A stretch of 64,000 bases of DNA from Ceratorhiza oryzae-sativae. Lineage: Eukaryota; Basidiomycota; Agaricomycetes; Cantharellales; Ceratobasidiaceae. Position 1 is the first letter of the stretch, and each line of letters begins with the position of its first letter. Both the position numbers and the translations under genes were made by a program. Below the pieces are notes generated by a model. That model was given only the letters and a program-made list of their open reading frames with translations. It had not been told where the DNA came from and made no database searches. Below, piece by piece: positions 13,801 through 26,423 of this stretch. The stretch lies in the NCBI GenBank assembly GCA_030998015.1, contig JARWMV010000238.1, forward strand, positions 1,116,001 through 1,180,000, read 5' to 3'.

Positions 13801-14235
13801 TTGTCCGAGTCGACGCTCGCGACCCTGACTCAAGATCTCGCAAATCTTAACCCAACCCAACTGGAGCTTGTACGTTCGCTGCTATTGCAACAGGCTGCAC
13901 CAACCTCTGCTGCTCATCCAAGCTTGCCCGCCTCGACTCTTTTGGACAACGAGGGCCAACCCCTTGCTCTACCCATCGGAGTCCCTAATCCGATTCCAGC
14001 TCCGTCCGCTTCCGCTGCCTCAGGTCAATCACCCACCCGACATGCCCCTGCTTCTTGGGATCGGCCGGCTAGTTATTCTCTTGAATCCAATTGGGTGCCC
14101 GGACCAGGGTATCTCGAAAGAGATGAATTTCGGGAGGATCATAGCTATCATCGGGTTGAGAGTAGAGGACCTCGGGGTCGCCCATCTGGGCATTTCAGTT
14201 ACCGCGGTAGAGGAACCCGTGGTAGTCGATGGTAG
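10848..14235 (+). CDS. BYE1: Bye1-like transcription regulator (PHD, TFIIS central domain, SPOC)
   Basis: Three domains occur in the Bye1/PHF3-DIDO order. The PHD finger is spread over three exons (CTCAQDLADSPMLKCGLC, YRWYHFQC, YYVCPSC, about 10998-11270). A TFIIS central domain covers about 11890-12330 (DDPIRKSCLKILINLL, KYKERVRMLNFNLGKKD). A SPOC domain spans about 13090-13600 (RMIQFQAEFKQIGG, ELYIAPLLPEHPIPEYL). Members of this family bind RNA polymerase II and read H3K4 methylation, damping elongation. The linker is acidic and Pro/Ser-rich; the tail is Arg/Gly-rich (RGPRGRPSGHFSYRGRG). The start at 10848 is the second of two good ATGs (the other is 10770). Exon borders between 11285 and 11540 are uncertain. 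It converges with the channel gene that ends at 14410. Confidence 0.85.
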
Positions 14236-14409
14236 TGTTGGAGACGTGTCACCCATCTCGCTATTTATGATACCGCTTCGTCTGGGATTGATTGCTTCGA
14301 ACAGCAGTGTACAGTACATATGTTCTAAACACATGCTCTTCGAGGTTATTATTCGCTGCTACTCCATATTCTTGAAATGTGTGGGGATCCCCTGGCAAGA
14401 GGGAACATA

Positions 14410-17400
14410 TCAATTATCGAACTTGTCCACCAGCTGCTCCAAGAGCGTTTCAATCTGGTCCAAAACATGTTATTGGTGCAAGAATTCGCGTGCGCACCCT
14501 GTACGACTTACTCTTCGTAATCGATGTTCCAAAGAGGCCACCCTCGTTTGGACAGGAGCCTCTCCGTCCTCTTCTTCCTCCAATTCTGCTGCCTAGTTTT
14601 TTTCTCTGATTAGTTGCACTTATTCCAAGGCTCTTCGGCCAGCTCACCGTTTCAGAGGGTTCGTTGGAGGGCTCCTCTCTCGGTGTGGTACTCAGTGCAC
14701 TCGTTCCCAACCCGCTAGGCCCAAGTAGTCCCGACATTGCCCGCCGTCTGAACATAGCCACACCAGGAGCAAGTTGCGATTCATTTGCCGATCGACGCGC
14801 GGCTCTCCTTAAGCCTAGGTGAGAGGGTCCGGGGATACCCTGTTGGTGAGCAGGGCCATTTAACCCACCATTGGGGGGCTCTGTAATAACAGGGGAAAAT
14901 AGCTGAGCAAGAGGGCTCGTAAAGTTGACGGGTACGGTGGGAGATGTTGGAGCATCGGTGGAAACGGGCGTGGTTCAAAGGTCGACTTGCGACGTGATCT
15001 CCGGAAAGGTGGGATTGGAGTGGCTAAGTTCAGTTGCGTTGATACACTTGCTCTTGGCTGCTGCACAGTAGATTTCAGTTTGTTGCTCGTTCGATTATCG
15101 GGAACCAAGTCGTCCTGCTGTTGACGTGGGATAACTCCCGTTGAAGGAATGTTCTCATGATGCCTGGAGAGGTCTCCGTGTCCTCTGACCATGGACGTGC
15201 TTTGCTATCCGAGGAGGCGCTCATTATCGTATCCAATCGAGGTATCACGGGCCGCAGGCGTCCTCTCTCGGTGCTCTCCTTTCCAGGCCGAGCCATTCGA
15301 GGCTATCGCTCAAGGCAGGAGACGGAACATATTCATCGTCAAGCTCAAATATTGCCTGGACTGAAACAAAGCATTAGCAGGATGCTAAGTAGAGGTAGCG
15401 GCCATACCATTGCCTGATGACCCGACTGCGCCTTCAAACAAAGCTGGGTGTATGAAAGATGAATACGTGGTGCGAATGGGGTGAATTAAATCCCTTACTC
15501 ATGCGCTTTAGACGTCTGGGTAAGGTCGTAAATCGTTCCGCCACCGCTGTAATCTTTTCAAGCACACTTTCGGATTCGGCCCTTGCCTTCTGGCGCTCAT
15601 ACCAAGAAATGGCCAGCAGAATCGGGAAACTGGTAATTCTGAAATGAGTGGTAAGTGTTAGATCTCCCGACAAAGGCACATATCTTCACCTTATCATTGT
15701 CACGTTGACCTAAGAACCTTGATGAACATGACTGAGTCTTGGGGGCATAGAGCGGGTGCATACCTTGTGAAACCAACGTGGTGAGAGGATGAAGCTTGAA
15801 GGAAACATAACTAGCAAAGCAACCAAGTTCAGGGGAGGCTGGTAAGAGAAGATAGCATCCGCCTTGACACTAAGATGAGTCAGCAACAGTGGGACTTCGA
15901 TCAGTGATTATGGTTGATTTACCCTTCCACCGTGCTAACAGCTCTTCGAAACATTGCTTCCATGGCGGCATCGTTGCTAATATTACTGAATGTGTGAGAT
16001 AAAATCTACAGGTGTAGGTGTTCAGTAACCCAAGAAGTTAAACTTGAGTGAGGTCCCCGTACAGAAACCAGGACTGTCAAGAGGAGTGTGTTGCTTAGGC
16101 AAGCGTAAGAAATCTATGTCAAGTCGATTAGCTGGAGAGCCGTTTTACGGAATTCCCCACCATCAATATCGGGCCAAATTGGGGATGGAAAGTTGCTGCA
16201 GTAAAAAATTAAGACTGAATTTAGTGCACGAAGAGTTGACATACTGGCTTGATCAAACCCGCTAGCATCCTCATCAAGGATATTTCAGTTGTCGCTTCAG
16301 AAATAAATGAGCTAAGAACCTACTAGACCAAACCATAGGTCTAGCATCCACCAAGCTATTTGGCCGGAACTGAATCTACAAACCAGTTAGGATTGCCAGA
16401 GAATTGGATTGGAATGTATAACAAACTCACGTGTCCCGGCCTAGACTGGAAGGCTTCACAGCTTAGGGCAGACTTTCGTAAGTACGGTAAAGACTCACGT
16501 CCACAAGCTGCAATATCGGAATCATGAACTAGTTCTACCGATCAGTGGGCCATACTTACGCATACAGGAAGCCACCGAAACAAAATGCAGCCACCAGCAT
16601 CAATCTGTTTGACCTCTGTAACCCATGGATAGCTTATCAGAAAAGCACTCACACAGCAAATTCTGTGAACATTGATCTCAGGGAAAGGACCATTAGATTG
16701 TTTGACAGGGTAACGAAAGCGAGGCTAGACTCGGTTAGTGGGAAATCTCAACAAAACAAAAACAATTTCACCGAGGGAAAACGATCACAGCTGGGTAAAA
16801 AAAAAATTGGTTTCCTGTACTCGAAATACCTGGAAATCTGTGACTCACCAACCATGGCCAGGATATCTATCCCCCATTCCCGAGCCCATGCCTCATCTTG
16901 ATTCACGCCATACAGCCTCAAGGACACATAAACAATATATACGGTGATGAACGCAATGTCAAACCCGTTCCAAAGCTACGAAACCATGGGGTAAGCGGAA
17001 AACATGTGGTAATCATTGTCTTACATTGGCAGAGTATACCCGAATCCCGTGCTCTTGCATCGCGGCAAGCTTTTCCACAACAAAACCCAAGCCGTAAATC
17101 ATAAATACGCCCTCTGCCATGTTGATAGTCGACTTTTCATTGAGCTCGAGGGCAACAACAAAGAGGACAAACAAAGTAAGGAAACTGGGCAGACGTCAGC
17201 GCGAGGCTGGGAGTGCCCACTTGGCTTACTTGATATACTCCAGCACAGACCGCACGACAGGAACCTTGAGACGATAATGGTCGAGAAGCGGAGCTCGATG
17301 AGGGTCATAAAAATGGATGGGCTTGAGTTTGTATGTCTATTCCGCCTTAGTCAGTAATTAGCCCGTGATCTGCGAAGGAAGCAAATTACATCAGCAAGAA

Positions 17401-18285
17401 TAGAGTGATCGGCACTGGCTTGGTATACAATTCGACCCCAATATATGCTGTCTAGAGTTGACGTCAGATTACGTAAGAACATGAGGTAGATGGGAGACAA
17501 ACCGATAACGTTTTGGCATGCTGAGCTCTTGATAAAGCGTTTGGCATTCCCCACTATGGCCATTTCGATGGCGTTCCCGACGCGCTCCCGGATATCGAAT
17601 TGGTCGCCGGCCCGGTCTGCGAACTCCCTCAAATCTGAGGGCGCACCAGCGAAGATTGGCCAAGCAGTTGTACAGGCAGTCGCAAGACCGAGTGTTGAGT
17701 CGGCGTGGTCTCGGAGAGACCGAATAGCAAGGATTTCACATCTGACAGGAATAGCTCGTACCGGTCAAGATTGGAGTTTCGAGGCAGACTCACAACGCGG
17801 CACGGGTCTGGGATAGAGGTGCGGTCGCAATATTCTGATCACGAAGAAAGTGAACACGATTGAGAAGGAAGCAGAAAGTGACCGAAAGGTTCCTTTTGGC
17901 TTTGTACTTTTCGCTCAATGGCCTAGAAGCATGTGAAGTTACTTGTCGGAATCAAGGATCCTTGCGCACCTAACCACAGTATATGTCGAATCTGGGGCTG
18001 TAAGCTGTCAAAAGGTAAGTACACTTCCAGCAAAAGATTCAGATTAATTACCGCGTCCCAACTCAGAGGCGTGTCTGACCAAGAGTTAACGATGATACGC
18101 TTGCATTGGCGCGGGCTCACCTATATAATTCTTGGGTGACGTTAGGCGAGATATTCGAGCCTGACTTTCAGACTTACCATTACATCGGCCTTGATTTCGT
18201 GTATGATGGGCCATACCGGGGTGCTCGACATGAGCTCCGAGGTGAGCAGGGGCGCGGCCTCGTCTTCGATGTCTCGAGCCTCCAT
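14410..18285 (-). CDS. YVC1: Yvc1-like TRP cation channel (vacuolar)
   Basis: The start is at 18285 (MEARDIEDEAAPLL), followed by many small exons. The N-terminal cytosolic helical region is recognisable (FLLNRVHFLRDQNIATAPLS then TRAALCEILAIRSLRDH; FDIRERVGNAIEMAIVGNAK). It is followed by a conserved pre-membrane block (YKLKPIHFYDPHRAPLLDHY) and hydrophobic segments (FLTLFVLFVVALELNE; DIAFITVYIVYVSLRLYG). This matches the fungal Yvc1/TRP family, which releases calcium from the vacuole. The C-terminus appears to be a coiled coil (LEHRLRR joined to IETLLEQLVDKFDN, stop at 14410). Several exons between 14600 and 16500 could not be resolved with confidence. It is head-to-head with MBP1, 95 bp between start codons. 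Confidence 0.75.
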
Positions 18286-18380
18286 GTCGTTGGGCAAAGG
18301 CGACCGTCGTGTGTAACGTAACAGCCACGTGACTGTGATAGACAACAAGCTCACGTGATCGGTGGGAGTCGTGTCGCGTC
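18286..18380. promoter_or_regulatory. 95-bp bidirectional promoter with two CACGTG E-boxes
   Basis: Between the YVC1-like (minus) and MBP1-like (plus) start codons lie CACGTG at 18326-18331 (CCACGTGAC) and at 18352-18357 (TCACGTGAT), 26 bp apart. CACGTG is the core site of Cbf1-type bHLH factors. There is no room for separate promoters, so both genes are probably controlled by these sites. Confidence 0.6.
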
Positions 18381-21085
18381 ATGGCAGCGTCGGCGAGCAT
18401 TCCTGCGACCGCTCGGGTCTATAATGCGGTGCGCACCTAGAGCCCCTATGACACTGGATATGCACTGATGGGTCTGCAGGTATACTCGTCCGTGCAAGTG
18501 TTCGAGTGTATGGTCCGCGGCATCGCAGGTGAGCATGCCCACCAGCGCCCAGAGGCCCACTGACCCGCCCCAGTCATGCGCCGTCGATCCGACTCGTACG
18601 TCAATGCTACGCAAATCCTAAAGGTTGCTGGAATCGACAAGGGCCGCCGCACAAAGATTCTCGAGAAGGAGATCCTGCCCGGAAAGCACGAGATCGTCCA
18701 GGGTGGGTACGGCAAGTACCAGGGCACATGGCACGTCCCACATCCATCCGGTTGAGCCCACACTGACTTGATACAGGATACCACTTGAACGAGGAAAGGA
18801 TGTTGCTACCCAGTACGGGGTCGCATCCCTCCTCAGTCCACTGTTCGACTACGTTCCGGCGCCAACGCCGTTACATCCCCGCCCGCTTGGTCCTCCGTCC
18901 CACGCACCCAGCTCCGCCCCTCCAACTCAGCAAGCTGGGTACTCATTCCCTCCTGCCCCTATTATGTCGCCGCTGCCTCCTACGGCCCCTCCTGGCTCAG
19001 CTCTGCGTCTGCTTGCCCAAGGGCGCGCCCAGGGACTATTTACGCCATCAACCCTTGCCGGTACACAACCTCCTTCCACCTCTCCGCCAAACTCCAGCTC
19101 CTTTCCGGGTCCTTCACCTCAACATTCACCCCATGAAACTGTTCTTCCAGGTTCCTCCGAGGGCGCCGCCTCCCGACCTCACTCTCGCCACCCATCCGGA
19201 ACAAACCTTGCCTCCAGCATCCCCTCCAACAAACGCACTCGGCCATCCGATCTCCCTTCTCCAGCCCCAAGCTCTACTCTCATCGTAGATTCAGACCAGC
19301 CCCCTAGCAAGCGCGCTCGTGTCGTTCCATCCCTTGGGCCAGCAATTGGTGATGCATGGTCCCCTACTGCGCTTGCCGCTCCTGCCAGCATTCTTTCCAA
19401 ACCAGTTTCTGGGCCCCTTCAGTCCCCAAACCCCCCCTGGGCAACCGTCAAACATGACTCGCCAAAGGGAGGTCGAGCCCGAGCCGTTCTGTTGGCCCTT
19501 TACTCTGACTCTGAGCCTGCACACGTTGTACAGCTTCTTACCTCCGCTTCCCCACCCTCCGATCGAGACATAAATCTCCCACTAGATGAACATGGAAACA
19601 CATCCCTACACTGGGCTGCTTCACTTGCCCGGGTGACACACGTGGCGGCGCTCTTGTCCGCTGGAGCCGACGTGCTCCGAGGAAACGCTGCTGGCGAGAC
19701 CGCACTGATGCGGACTGTGCTTAGTGTATCTGCCGTTGTTGATAATGCCTTTTCTGCTATTCTTCCGCTCCTAGCCCCCAGCCTTCGTAGGTTAGACGCA
19801 TCTCACCGATCTGTCTTGCACCACATTGCCGAAGTTGCGGGCGTCAAGGGCAGAGCGGCCAGTGCCCGAATGTATATGGAAGCGGTTCTCGAATGGATCG
19901 CACGCAACCAGGATGGGGATTTCCGGTCATTCGTAGACACACAAGACGAAAACGGGGACACCGCCCTGTGCGTTGCAGCTCGTGTAGGCAACAGAGCCCT
20001 CGTTCGCATGCTGGTGGACATTGGTGCAGATCGAGCACTTCCTAACAAACTGGGGCTTCGCCCGGGTGATTTTGGCGTGGAGGGACAGGTAAGTGGCTCG
20101 GGAGTCACCAAGAACTTTCAGACTTACTCTCTGCAGAATTTACAAGTGGGAAGTATGGAAGAAGTCTTGGGGGCTTTGCGGGCCCGCCCTTCCGCACCAA
20201 CGCAGCGTTCCCAAGACATCATCAAAGGTAGCATTTACATGTTTATTCACGACATTCACGTCTAACCCTTTATAACAGATCTCACCACGATGATCCAATC
20301 CCTTACATCAGACTTTCACGCTGAAACCAAATCCAAACAAGACTCGCTTGACGTAGCACAAACTCATCTCCGCGCGGCTACACGCGAGCTGGCAGATCAA
20401 CGGCGACACATCGCCGCTGCCCAAGCACGCCTCGCTGCACTTGACCAAGCACGTCAGCGTGCGCGCAATGTTGCTCGAGCTATCAAGGACGAGAGCTCTT
20501 TTGACTGGACAGGGCGAACCGAGGTTGGAGGTATCCCTGCTCATGTTTCCAGGGGTGTTGCGTTTCAATATCGTGGTCCGGGGTCGACATTGAGCGGAGA
20601 AGGAGAAGAGGGAGCGGCCACCGATGGAGTGACTGATTTGAGCACTCCTAGTTTGGATGTAAACCCAACGAGTCTCGACGTGGATCCTCCCATTCCACCA
20701 GGAGGAAACGATGGGATTGCAACACTGGTTAGGCTACGTCGTTTGAAGATGTGGCATGCCCGAATAGAAGAGCTTGTCGAAGAGCGGCTGAACGCAACTA
20801 GAGGTGCTGGAGCAGAACAAGAATTTCAGTGTAAAAAAATTGTTTCCCTCTGCACAGGCGTGCCTGTCGACAAGGTTGAATCGGTCAGTGCTATGTCTAG
20901 TCCTCGGAAACCGGCTAAAGAGCTTTCCAGATGTTGGAAAACCTCTTGATCGCGGTAGAAAGCGACGGGCAAGGGGTCGACCTAAACCGCGTGGCTGGGT
21001 TCATGCAAAAGGCAAGTACCAGTGCTCCACAAGGTTTTCAGTCTATGCTCAGCGTAACCCTCAGGTTCGAGACGGTGGTCTTTAA
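18381..21085 (+). CDS. MBP1: APSES cell-cycle transcription factor, Mbp1/MBF type
   Basis: N-terminal APSES (KilA-N-like) DNA-binding domain in the first exons: [40 protein letters not shown] and YGKYQGTW joined to IPLERG. A long Pro/Ser linker with a basic KRTRPSD-type patch follows. Ankyrin repeats come next ([40 protein letters not shown]), then a C-terminal helical coiled-coil domain. The protein would bind MCB-type sites with a Swi6-like partner at G1/S. The last intron (21012-21064) has a GC donor (AAG then GCAAGT) and restores the conserved tail GFMQKVRDGGL before TAA at 21083-21085. It converges with PRP4. Confidence 0.92.
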
Positions 21086-21219
21086 CCATTCTTCATCCCA
21101 TTTGATATAGACCTCTTCTCGATGCTCTCTCTATCATGTTTGTGAAATAGGGATGTAAACCAGAACAGCTCTTTTTTTAATCGTGTCGTGTAGTTGTACA
21201 TCACAATCAAGCATCATGC

Positions 21220-23363
21220 TCAGCCTTCCATCGAGAACAGCTGATATGACCGATTCCACGAGCCACTCGCGATTAGTTCTCCGTGGGGTGCGATGGACGC
21301 GGACATGACTTTACCAGCATCGGCTGACAGTGCCTTGACAAGCTGCCAGTCATCCGCACTCCAAATCTTGACTATCCCATCGTATCCCGAGCTCACAAGA
21401 AAGAGTCCAGAAACGGACATGATGCCACTTTTGCTAGTAGACTTGCTTGGCCCGTCGAGCGGTGGTTTGGCATTCTGCACCTCCTGCTTTATGTCTCCGT
21501 TTGAGGACTCCACTTTGATGTCTGCGGGTCCTCCATCTTGACATCTGAAACAGTGCCCGCAATAGCAGTAAAGATATCACCAGATGCAGGTCGATAGAAT
21601 GACACGTCCGAGACGATGGAGGTGTGCGCGCCAATGGTGTACAATGCACGCAGAGAACGCATGTCCCAAATTCGAATTGTGTTATCCCCCGAGCCGGTCG
21701 CAATTTGATATCTGCGAGCGGGTGAGCCATATAATAACCAAGACGAACAGTAGCACAAACCCATTTGGTGAAAAATCCATTCCATAAATCGCCTGGCCAT
21801 GGCCATCCAGAACCATGGCTGTTCGCCCTGTCCGGAGATCCCATACTCGTCCGATTGCATCTAGACCCCTGTCGAGCTCGTCACATCCACTTTTTCATAG
21901 GGCAGAAGCAGCCAATACGTACCCAGACGCAACGAGGGCTCCGTCATCCTGAAACTGTACAGCGTAAACTTCCTTGGAATGACCCTCTTGAAATAATAGC
22001 TGTCGATCCTGATCCTTTGCAACATGCTTTCCTGCACTCTGACCTGTCGAGGCATCCCAGAGACGCCAAGAACCATCAAAGCTCGCGCTTGCCACATATT
22101 GTCCACTCGGGTGGAACGCGACTCGACAGACACGATCGCTGTGCCCTTTAAACGTGTGCAATGCCTTGTCACTATGTAGAGCGTGTCAGTTGCCGCAAGC
22201 GGGTACATTGATCTTGCCTACCTCTTGAGAGACCAGAGGCTGACTTCGCAGTCTGCGCCTCCAGTCACTAGATTCACGGCCTCCTGGCTTTGGGACAAGG
22301 TTGCCTGAGGATGCCAGGCGACGCCGCCTATTCGATCTCCGTGAGCTACGAATACGGTCAGTCAATTGCTGCTCAGCAAGTCGATGGACTTGCCTCTTAG
22401 CGAGGTTGCAAGATCACAGGCCGGGACATTCCAAAGCTTGACGTTTCCTGACCAACTTCCTGTTGCCAGGAGTTTTCCGTCGGGCGAGAATCGGACCTGG
22501 GAGATGGGTCGCTCATCGCCAATTTGGGATCCGTAAGTGGTGAATTTCTGCATCGAAGTCAAAGGTGGTTGGTGGACGTTCGGAGCCTACAACGTACTTT
22601 TATCTCGCCAAACACACGCTTTCTAACGTCTATGAGTTTCCCTAGCGGCAACCGGCTCTCTTCTCGCTGCTGGGCAACCCTAAGTTGAGCTCTGAAACGG
22701 GCGGAAGTAGGGGGGGTAAGTACCTTGCTAACCAGTAGCTGAGAGTAGTAGTGACCTAGGGAGAGAATACTCGGCTATCCGTCGTCGAGCTTCGAGGAGC
22801 TCGAGGGAACCCTCTGTGTAAAATTCTTCCTCTTTCTGGAGATAGTTTGTGAGGAGCGCTAGATCTGGGGCCGTCGTAGAGACTCACTTCCTCGTCACTC
22901 GAGCTCGACTCGTCCTCCATCTCGATATCATCGTCGCCGCGTGCCACCTGGATCTGGGACAACACATATATCAAACGGTCTCGACGGTCTGCAGCCTGTG
23001 TCACATATGAATTGATCGGTCGAGTTGGGCCCGAGACACGCGGCTTACACGCTCGCCAAACAGGGTGATTGGCTCCCCAATCTCACGCAGGCGGGCTTTG
23101 ACGCGATTGTCGTCTGTCGGAACGGCCATCTGCCGCGCGCGTTTTTTGCGGTCGAGCTCATTGATGAGGGCCTGGTTTTCTGCGCGCGCGCGCTCAGAGC
23201 CGCCCAGAGCATAGTTGCGGTCGTCGACTGCAAGCTGGTCAGTGACGGGCGGGACCACGGGCCGAGGGACTCACCGAGCGTATCGAGCGTGAGTCCTGGC
23301 TGCAGCAAACCAAGTCAGTACGATGGCCACGCGGAGACGAGGCGGACATACGCCGTCGGCCAT
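21220..23363 (-). CDS. PRP4: U4/U6 small nuclear ribonucleoprotein Prp4 (WD40)
   Basis: Start at 23363: the first three exons join as [12 protein letters not shown] and [11 protein letters not shown] splicing-factor motif follows ([20 protein letters not shown] then [13 protein letters not shown]). The rest is a seven-bladed WD40 propeller, e.g. [60 protein letters not shown] and [19 protein letters not shown], ending SYQLFSMEG. Prp4 is a core protein of the U4/U6 and tri-snRNP particles in the nucleus. The start codon is only 54 bp from that of the divergent transporter gene. Confidence 0.93.
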
Positions 23364-23417
23364 GGTCAACAGCGACAAGTCGAGTCGAGGGAGACAAGCG
23401 CCGGGCTGACAGTGTAT

Positions 23418-25071
23418 ATGAACCCTCGCTGGATGGCGATGTCCGTCTCCCGCTCGCCTGGCCCCCATGCAGCGACACATGTCTGGGCCGTACGTCTCCG
23501 CCCGCGTCCGCACCGACAGCGGGCCACCACTCCCGCCGCCGCCGGACGCACTGCGCACACCGCACCCTCCATCCGAGTCCCGCTGCTCAGAGCGATACCG
23601 CTCGCAGCACCGGGCCTGCTCGACCTCGCTGTCGTTCTGTCGCTTGTGTTCGGCGGATGTTGTACGTGAGTTGGGCGATGCGACTCGACGCGGTGGCGCC
23701 TTCCTGGATCACTGATCGACGTGGCCAACAGAAACGCCTGGACCTTGGAGCGAGTCTTGAACGAGGTTCCAGCCATCGGTGAGCACTCTTGGCCACTGAC
23801 CGCCACCGACTGACCGCCTTTTGCGCCGCAGGAGCCACTCTCACATTCGCCCAGATGGCGTTTATCACACTCCAGTCTCTCCCGTCGTTTGTCGAGTGGC
23901 GGCGACCAGCCAGCCTGGTCCCATTCTCCCTCCCGACGCTCAAGCCCCGAGCGGTCCCACTCTCGGTCTGGTGAGTGCTGCTCTGCTTGCTGCCCGGCGA
24001 CGTGTCACCCACGACACCGCATTGACCCAGGGCGTCCCAAGTGGTACTCGTGTCGTCTGTCTCGTTCTTGAACAACCTGACGTATCGATACAAGCTGCCA
24101 CTCAGCATCCAAATTGTGCTCCGCTCAGCCGGTTCGTGCCCGTGTGCTTCTCGACGATCGTGCATACAGCTAACCCTGCCTCGTGTTTCAGGTCTTATAG
24201 TTTCAATGGCCCTCGGCTTTCTCTTTTCGGGAAAGCGATACTCCAAAACCCAATTGGTGCGCGCATGACTGTCTGGATCGATTCCATGGTTAACGCTCCT
24301 TTCATGCTTAGCTCGCAGCCCTGATAGTAACCACCGGGGTATTGACGACGACGACCGCTAAACCTGCTGCTTCATCTACCTCGACTACGTCCGAACACGA
24401 TGCAAAGGCATACATGCTCGGCATCTTTGCACTATCTCTTTCTCTTCTGATGTCCGGATGCCTTGGCTTGTTCCAAGAACGAGCGTTTGCCAAATACGGG
24501 TGAGCGACCCCACCAACCGCAACCTACCCACATTTTAATGACACAACGACAGGCCGTACTGGAAGGAAGGCATCTTTTACACCGTGTGTCCTGCTTTTTT
24601 TCGTTTCTCTCCTTTTTGTTCCAACTAACAGCTTTTTTAGCACGCGCTCTCTCTTCCTATAATTGCTCTCATGTGGTCCGAGATCTCCCAGGGCTGGCAC
24701 TCGCTCGCCTCGTCCACAACCACGTCGACCGTTTTTGGACTCTCCACGCTCCATGCAGTCCTTGCGATGAATATCATCACCCAAGCTGTCTGCGTTTCGG
24801 GTGTCAACAGCCTCACTTCCGTGCGTCTCTTTGGTATGCTTCTTCCCGGGCCGACTAATACGCTGCTCCACAGAAGGTATCATCCGTAACGACAAATCTC
24901 GTCCTGACCGCGCGCAAGGCAGCGAGCCTCTGCCTCAGCGTCTGGTGGTTTGGTTCGGGTGTCTCGGCTCGATTGGCCCTGGGTGCCACTTTGGTGTTTG
25001 CCGGCACAGTTCTATATGCCCAGGCAGGCCCCAATCCAACTCCAGTCAAGAAGGAACTCAAGACAGAATGA
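23418..25071 (+). CDS. YEA4: Nucleotide-sugar transporter, SLC35B4/Yea4-like
   Basis: A multi-pass membrane protein with about eight to ten hydrophobic segments spread over short exons. These include LLDLAVVLSLVFGGCCTNAW, GATLTFAQMAFITLQSLPSF, VLVSSVSFLNNLTYRYKLPL, AYMLGIFALSLSLLMSGCLG and a last one ending AGTVLYAQAGPNPTPVKKEL. The LNN-x-x-Y-R/Y-K-L-P-L block is typical of the UAA/SLC35B group that carries UDP-GlcNAc or UDP-xylose into the ER/Golgi. The start is uncertain: three in-frame ATGs (23418, 23433, 23439) precede the first helix. It ends 117 bp before the convergent NUP53 stop. Confidence 0.8.
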
Positions 25072-25188
25072 CAGATACCCAATTTAGATATAGAAATGAC
25101 TCCAACTTCGTGTAGCTTTATGCTTTCTGCGATTTGTTTTTATTATAGTGCAAATATATAACTACAACACACCGGAAACATATTTCCG

Positions 25189-26299
25189 CTACCATCCGAA
25201 TATCAAGTCCGAAACCTTGCCAATGATGCCCTGCTGTTGCGGTGGCGCCTCTTGCGCCTCTCCCTGTGCCTTGACTCCCCAGTCTGCGCCAGGCGCTGAA
25301 GTCGCCTTGGGTCGAGTCTGCGCGCCGGCTGGGGCTGTACTCCGAAACGCAGACGTGGCTGGGGCCAGTGTGACCGTACGGCCAATCGCAGGAAACCCAG
25401 ACGGAGAATTTTGCACAGGGCTTTTGGGTGTGAATTCGGGAGGGGAAGTGAAAATGGCATCAGGAACTTGCGACTGTATGGCTTCGCCCAATAGCGAGGC
25501 TTGGGACGGGTCCTTTGGGTATAGATGAGCATAAACTCGAAATGGGTAAGAAATGAAAAAATGAAAACGTACGACCAGTCGAACTGCAATCATCATGTCT
25601 CCGTTAATGATATCCCCGTCCCTCCTGATCGCTGTGGCAGCAGACACCGGATGGACATAGGTGATCCTGAACCAGTTTCCTCCTTCGGGTGCCAACTCTG
25701 GAGGAGAGCAATCCCCGATGCCAGTAAACTGGGAGGCGACAGCGTGTACACGTTCGGGATAAAACCCAGAGATGAGGAGCGCTACACCGCCCGTATGAGG
25801 ATGGAGAGATGTTGGGGCCTGGTTTGGGTTGGGAGCGTTGCCAATGGCCGGTGCCCGCGACACACGCCCCGACTGTTGCTGCTGGTGAGAAAAGTTGAAG
25901 TTGGGACCGTCAAGGAGGGATTCAGTTGGGGGTGCGTCGTTGTCGACGATGGGAGTCGTTCGGTCGCGTGTTTTGGGGGCTGGGCTGTCAGCTAGTCAGC
26001 GGACATGACGTCGGACCGGGCACGTCACGCACCGAGAGTAGAGCGAACCGGTTCCAAACGGGACGACTGGTCCGTGCTCTCGCGGCACGGGCTCTTGCAG
26101 CAGCGGCGGATTGTTATAGTTGGAGAACCCGGCTACGCTCTGCTGGGCTCAGCTCCCAGGACCACCGCAGAACTAATAGACGTACCTTGCCCTGCGTTGT
26201 CGAGAGTAGGTATCCGGGCACGTACTTGGGCTCCTGGTTGAGCGAGTCGATGGCGAACGCGTTGGGCTGGGACGAGCCCGGGTGCTGGGACTGGAACAT
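25189..26299 (-). CDS. NUP53: Nucleoporin Nup53/Nup35
   Basis: Start at 26299 (MFQSQHPGSSQPNAFAIDSL). It contains an MPPN (RRM-like) domain, including VALLISGFYPERVHAVASQF, GGNWFRITYVHPVSAATAI and RRDGDIINGDMMIAVRLV. The tail is low-complexity and ends in a C-terminal amphipathic helix, IIGKVSDLIFGW, which in Nup53/Nup35 proteins inserts into the nuclear membrane. It is part of the inner ring of the nuclear pore. It is divergent from the AT-hook gene with 124 bp between start codons. Length and domain order are normal for the family. Confidence 0.88.
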
Positions 26300-26423
26300 G
26301 GTGGGCGGGAGCAGACACGCGTGAGTCCCGTGACTTGCCACCTCGCCACCTGATGATCTCAGCACATCGTGGCGGCGGCACATCACATAAAGCCCTGGAC
26401 TGCACCAGGCTCATCCCACCACC

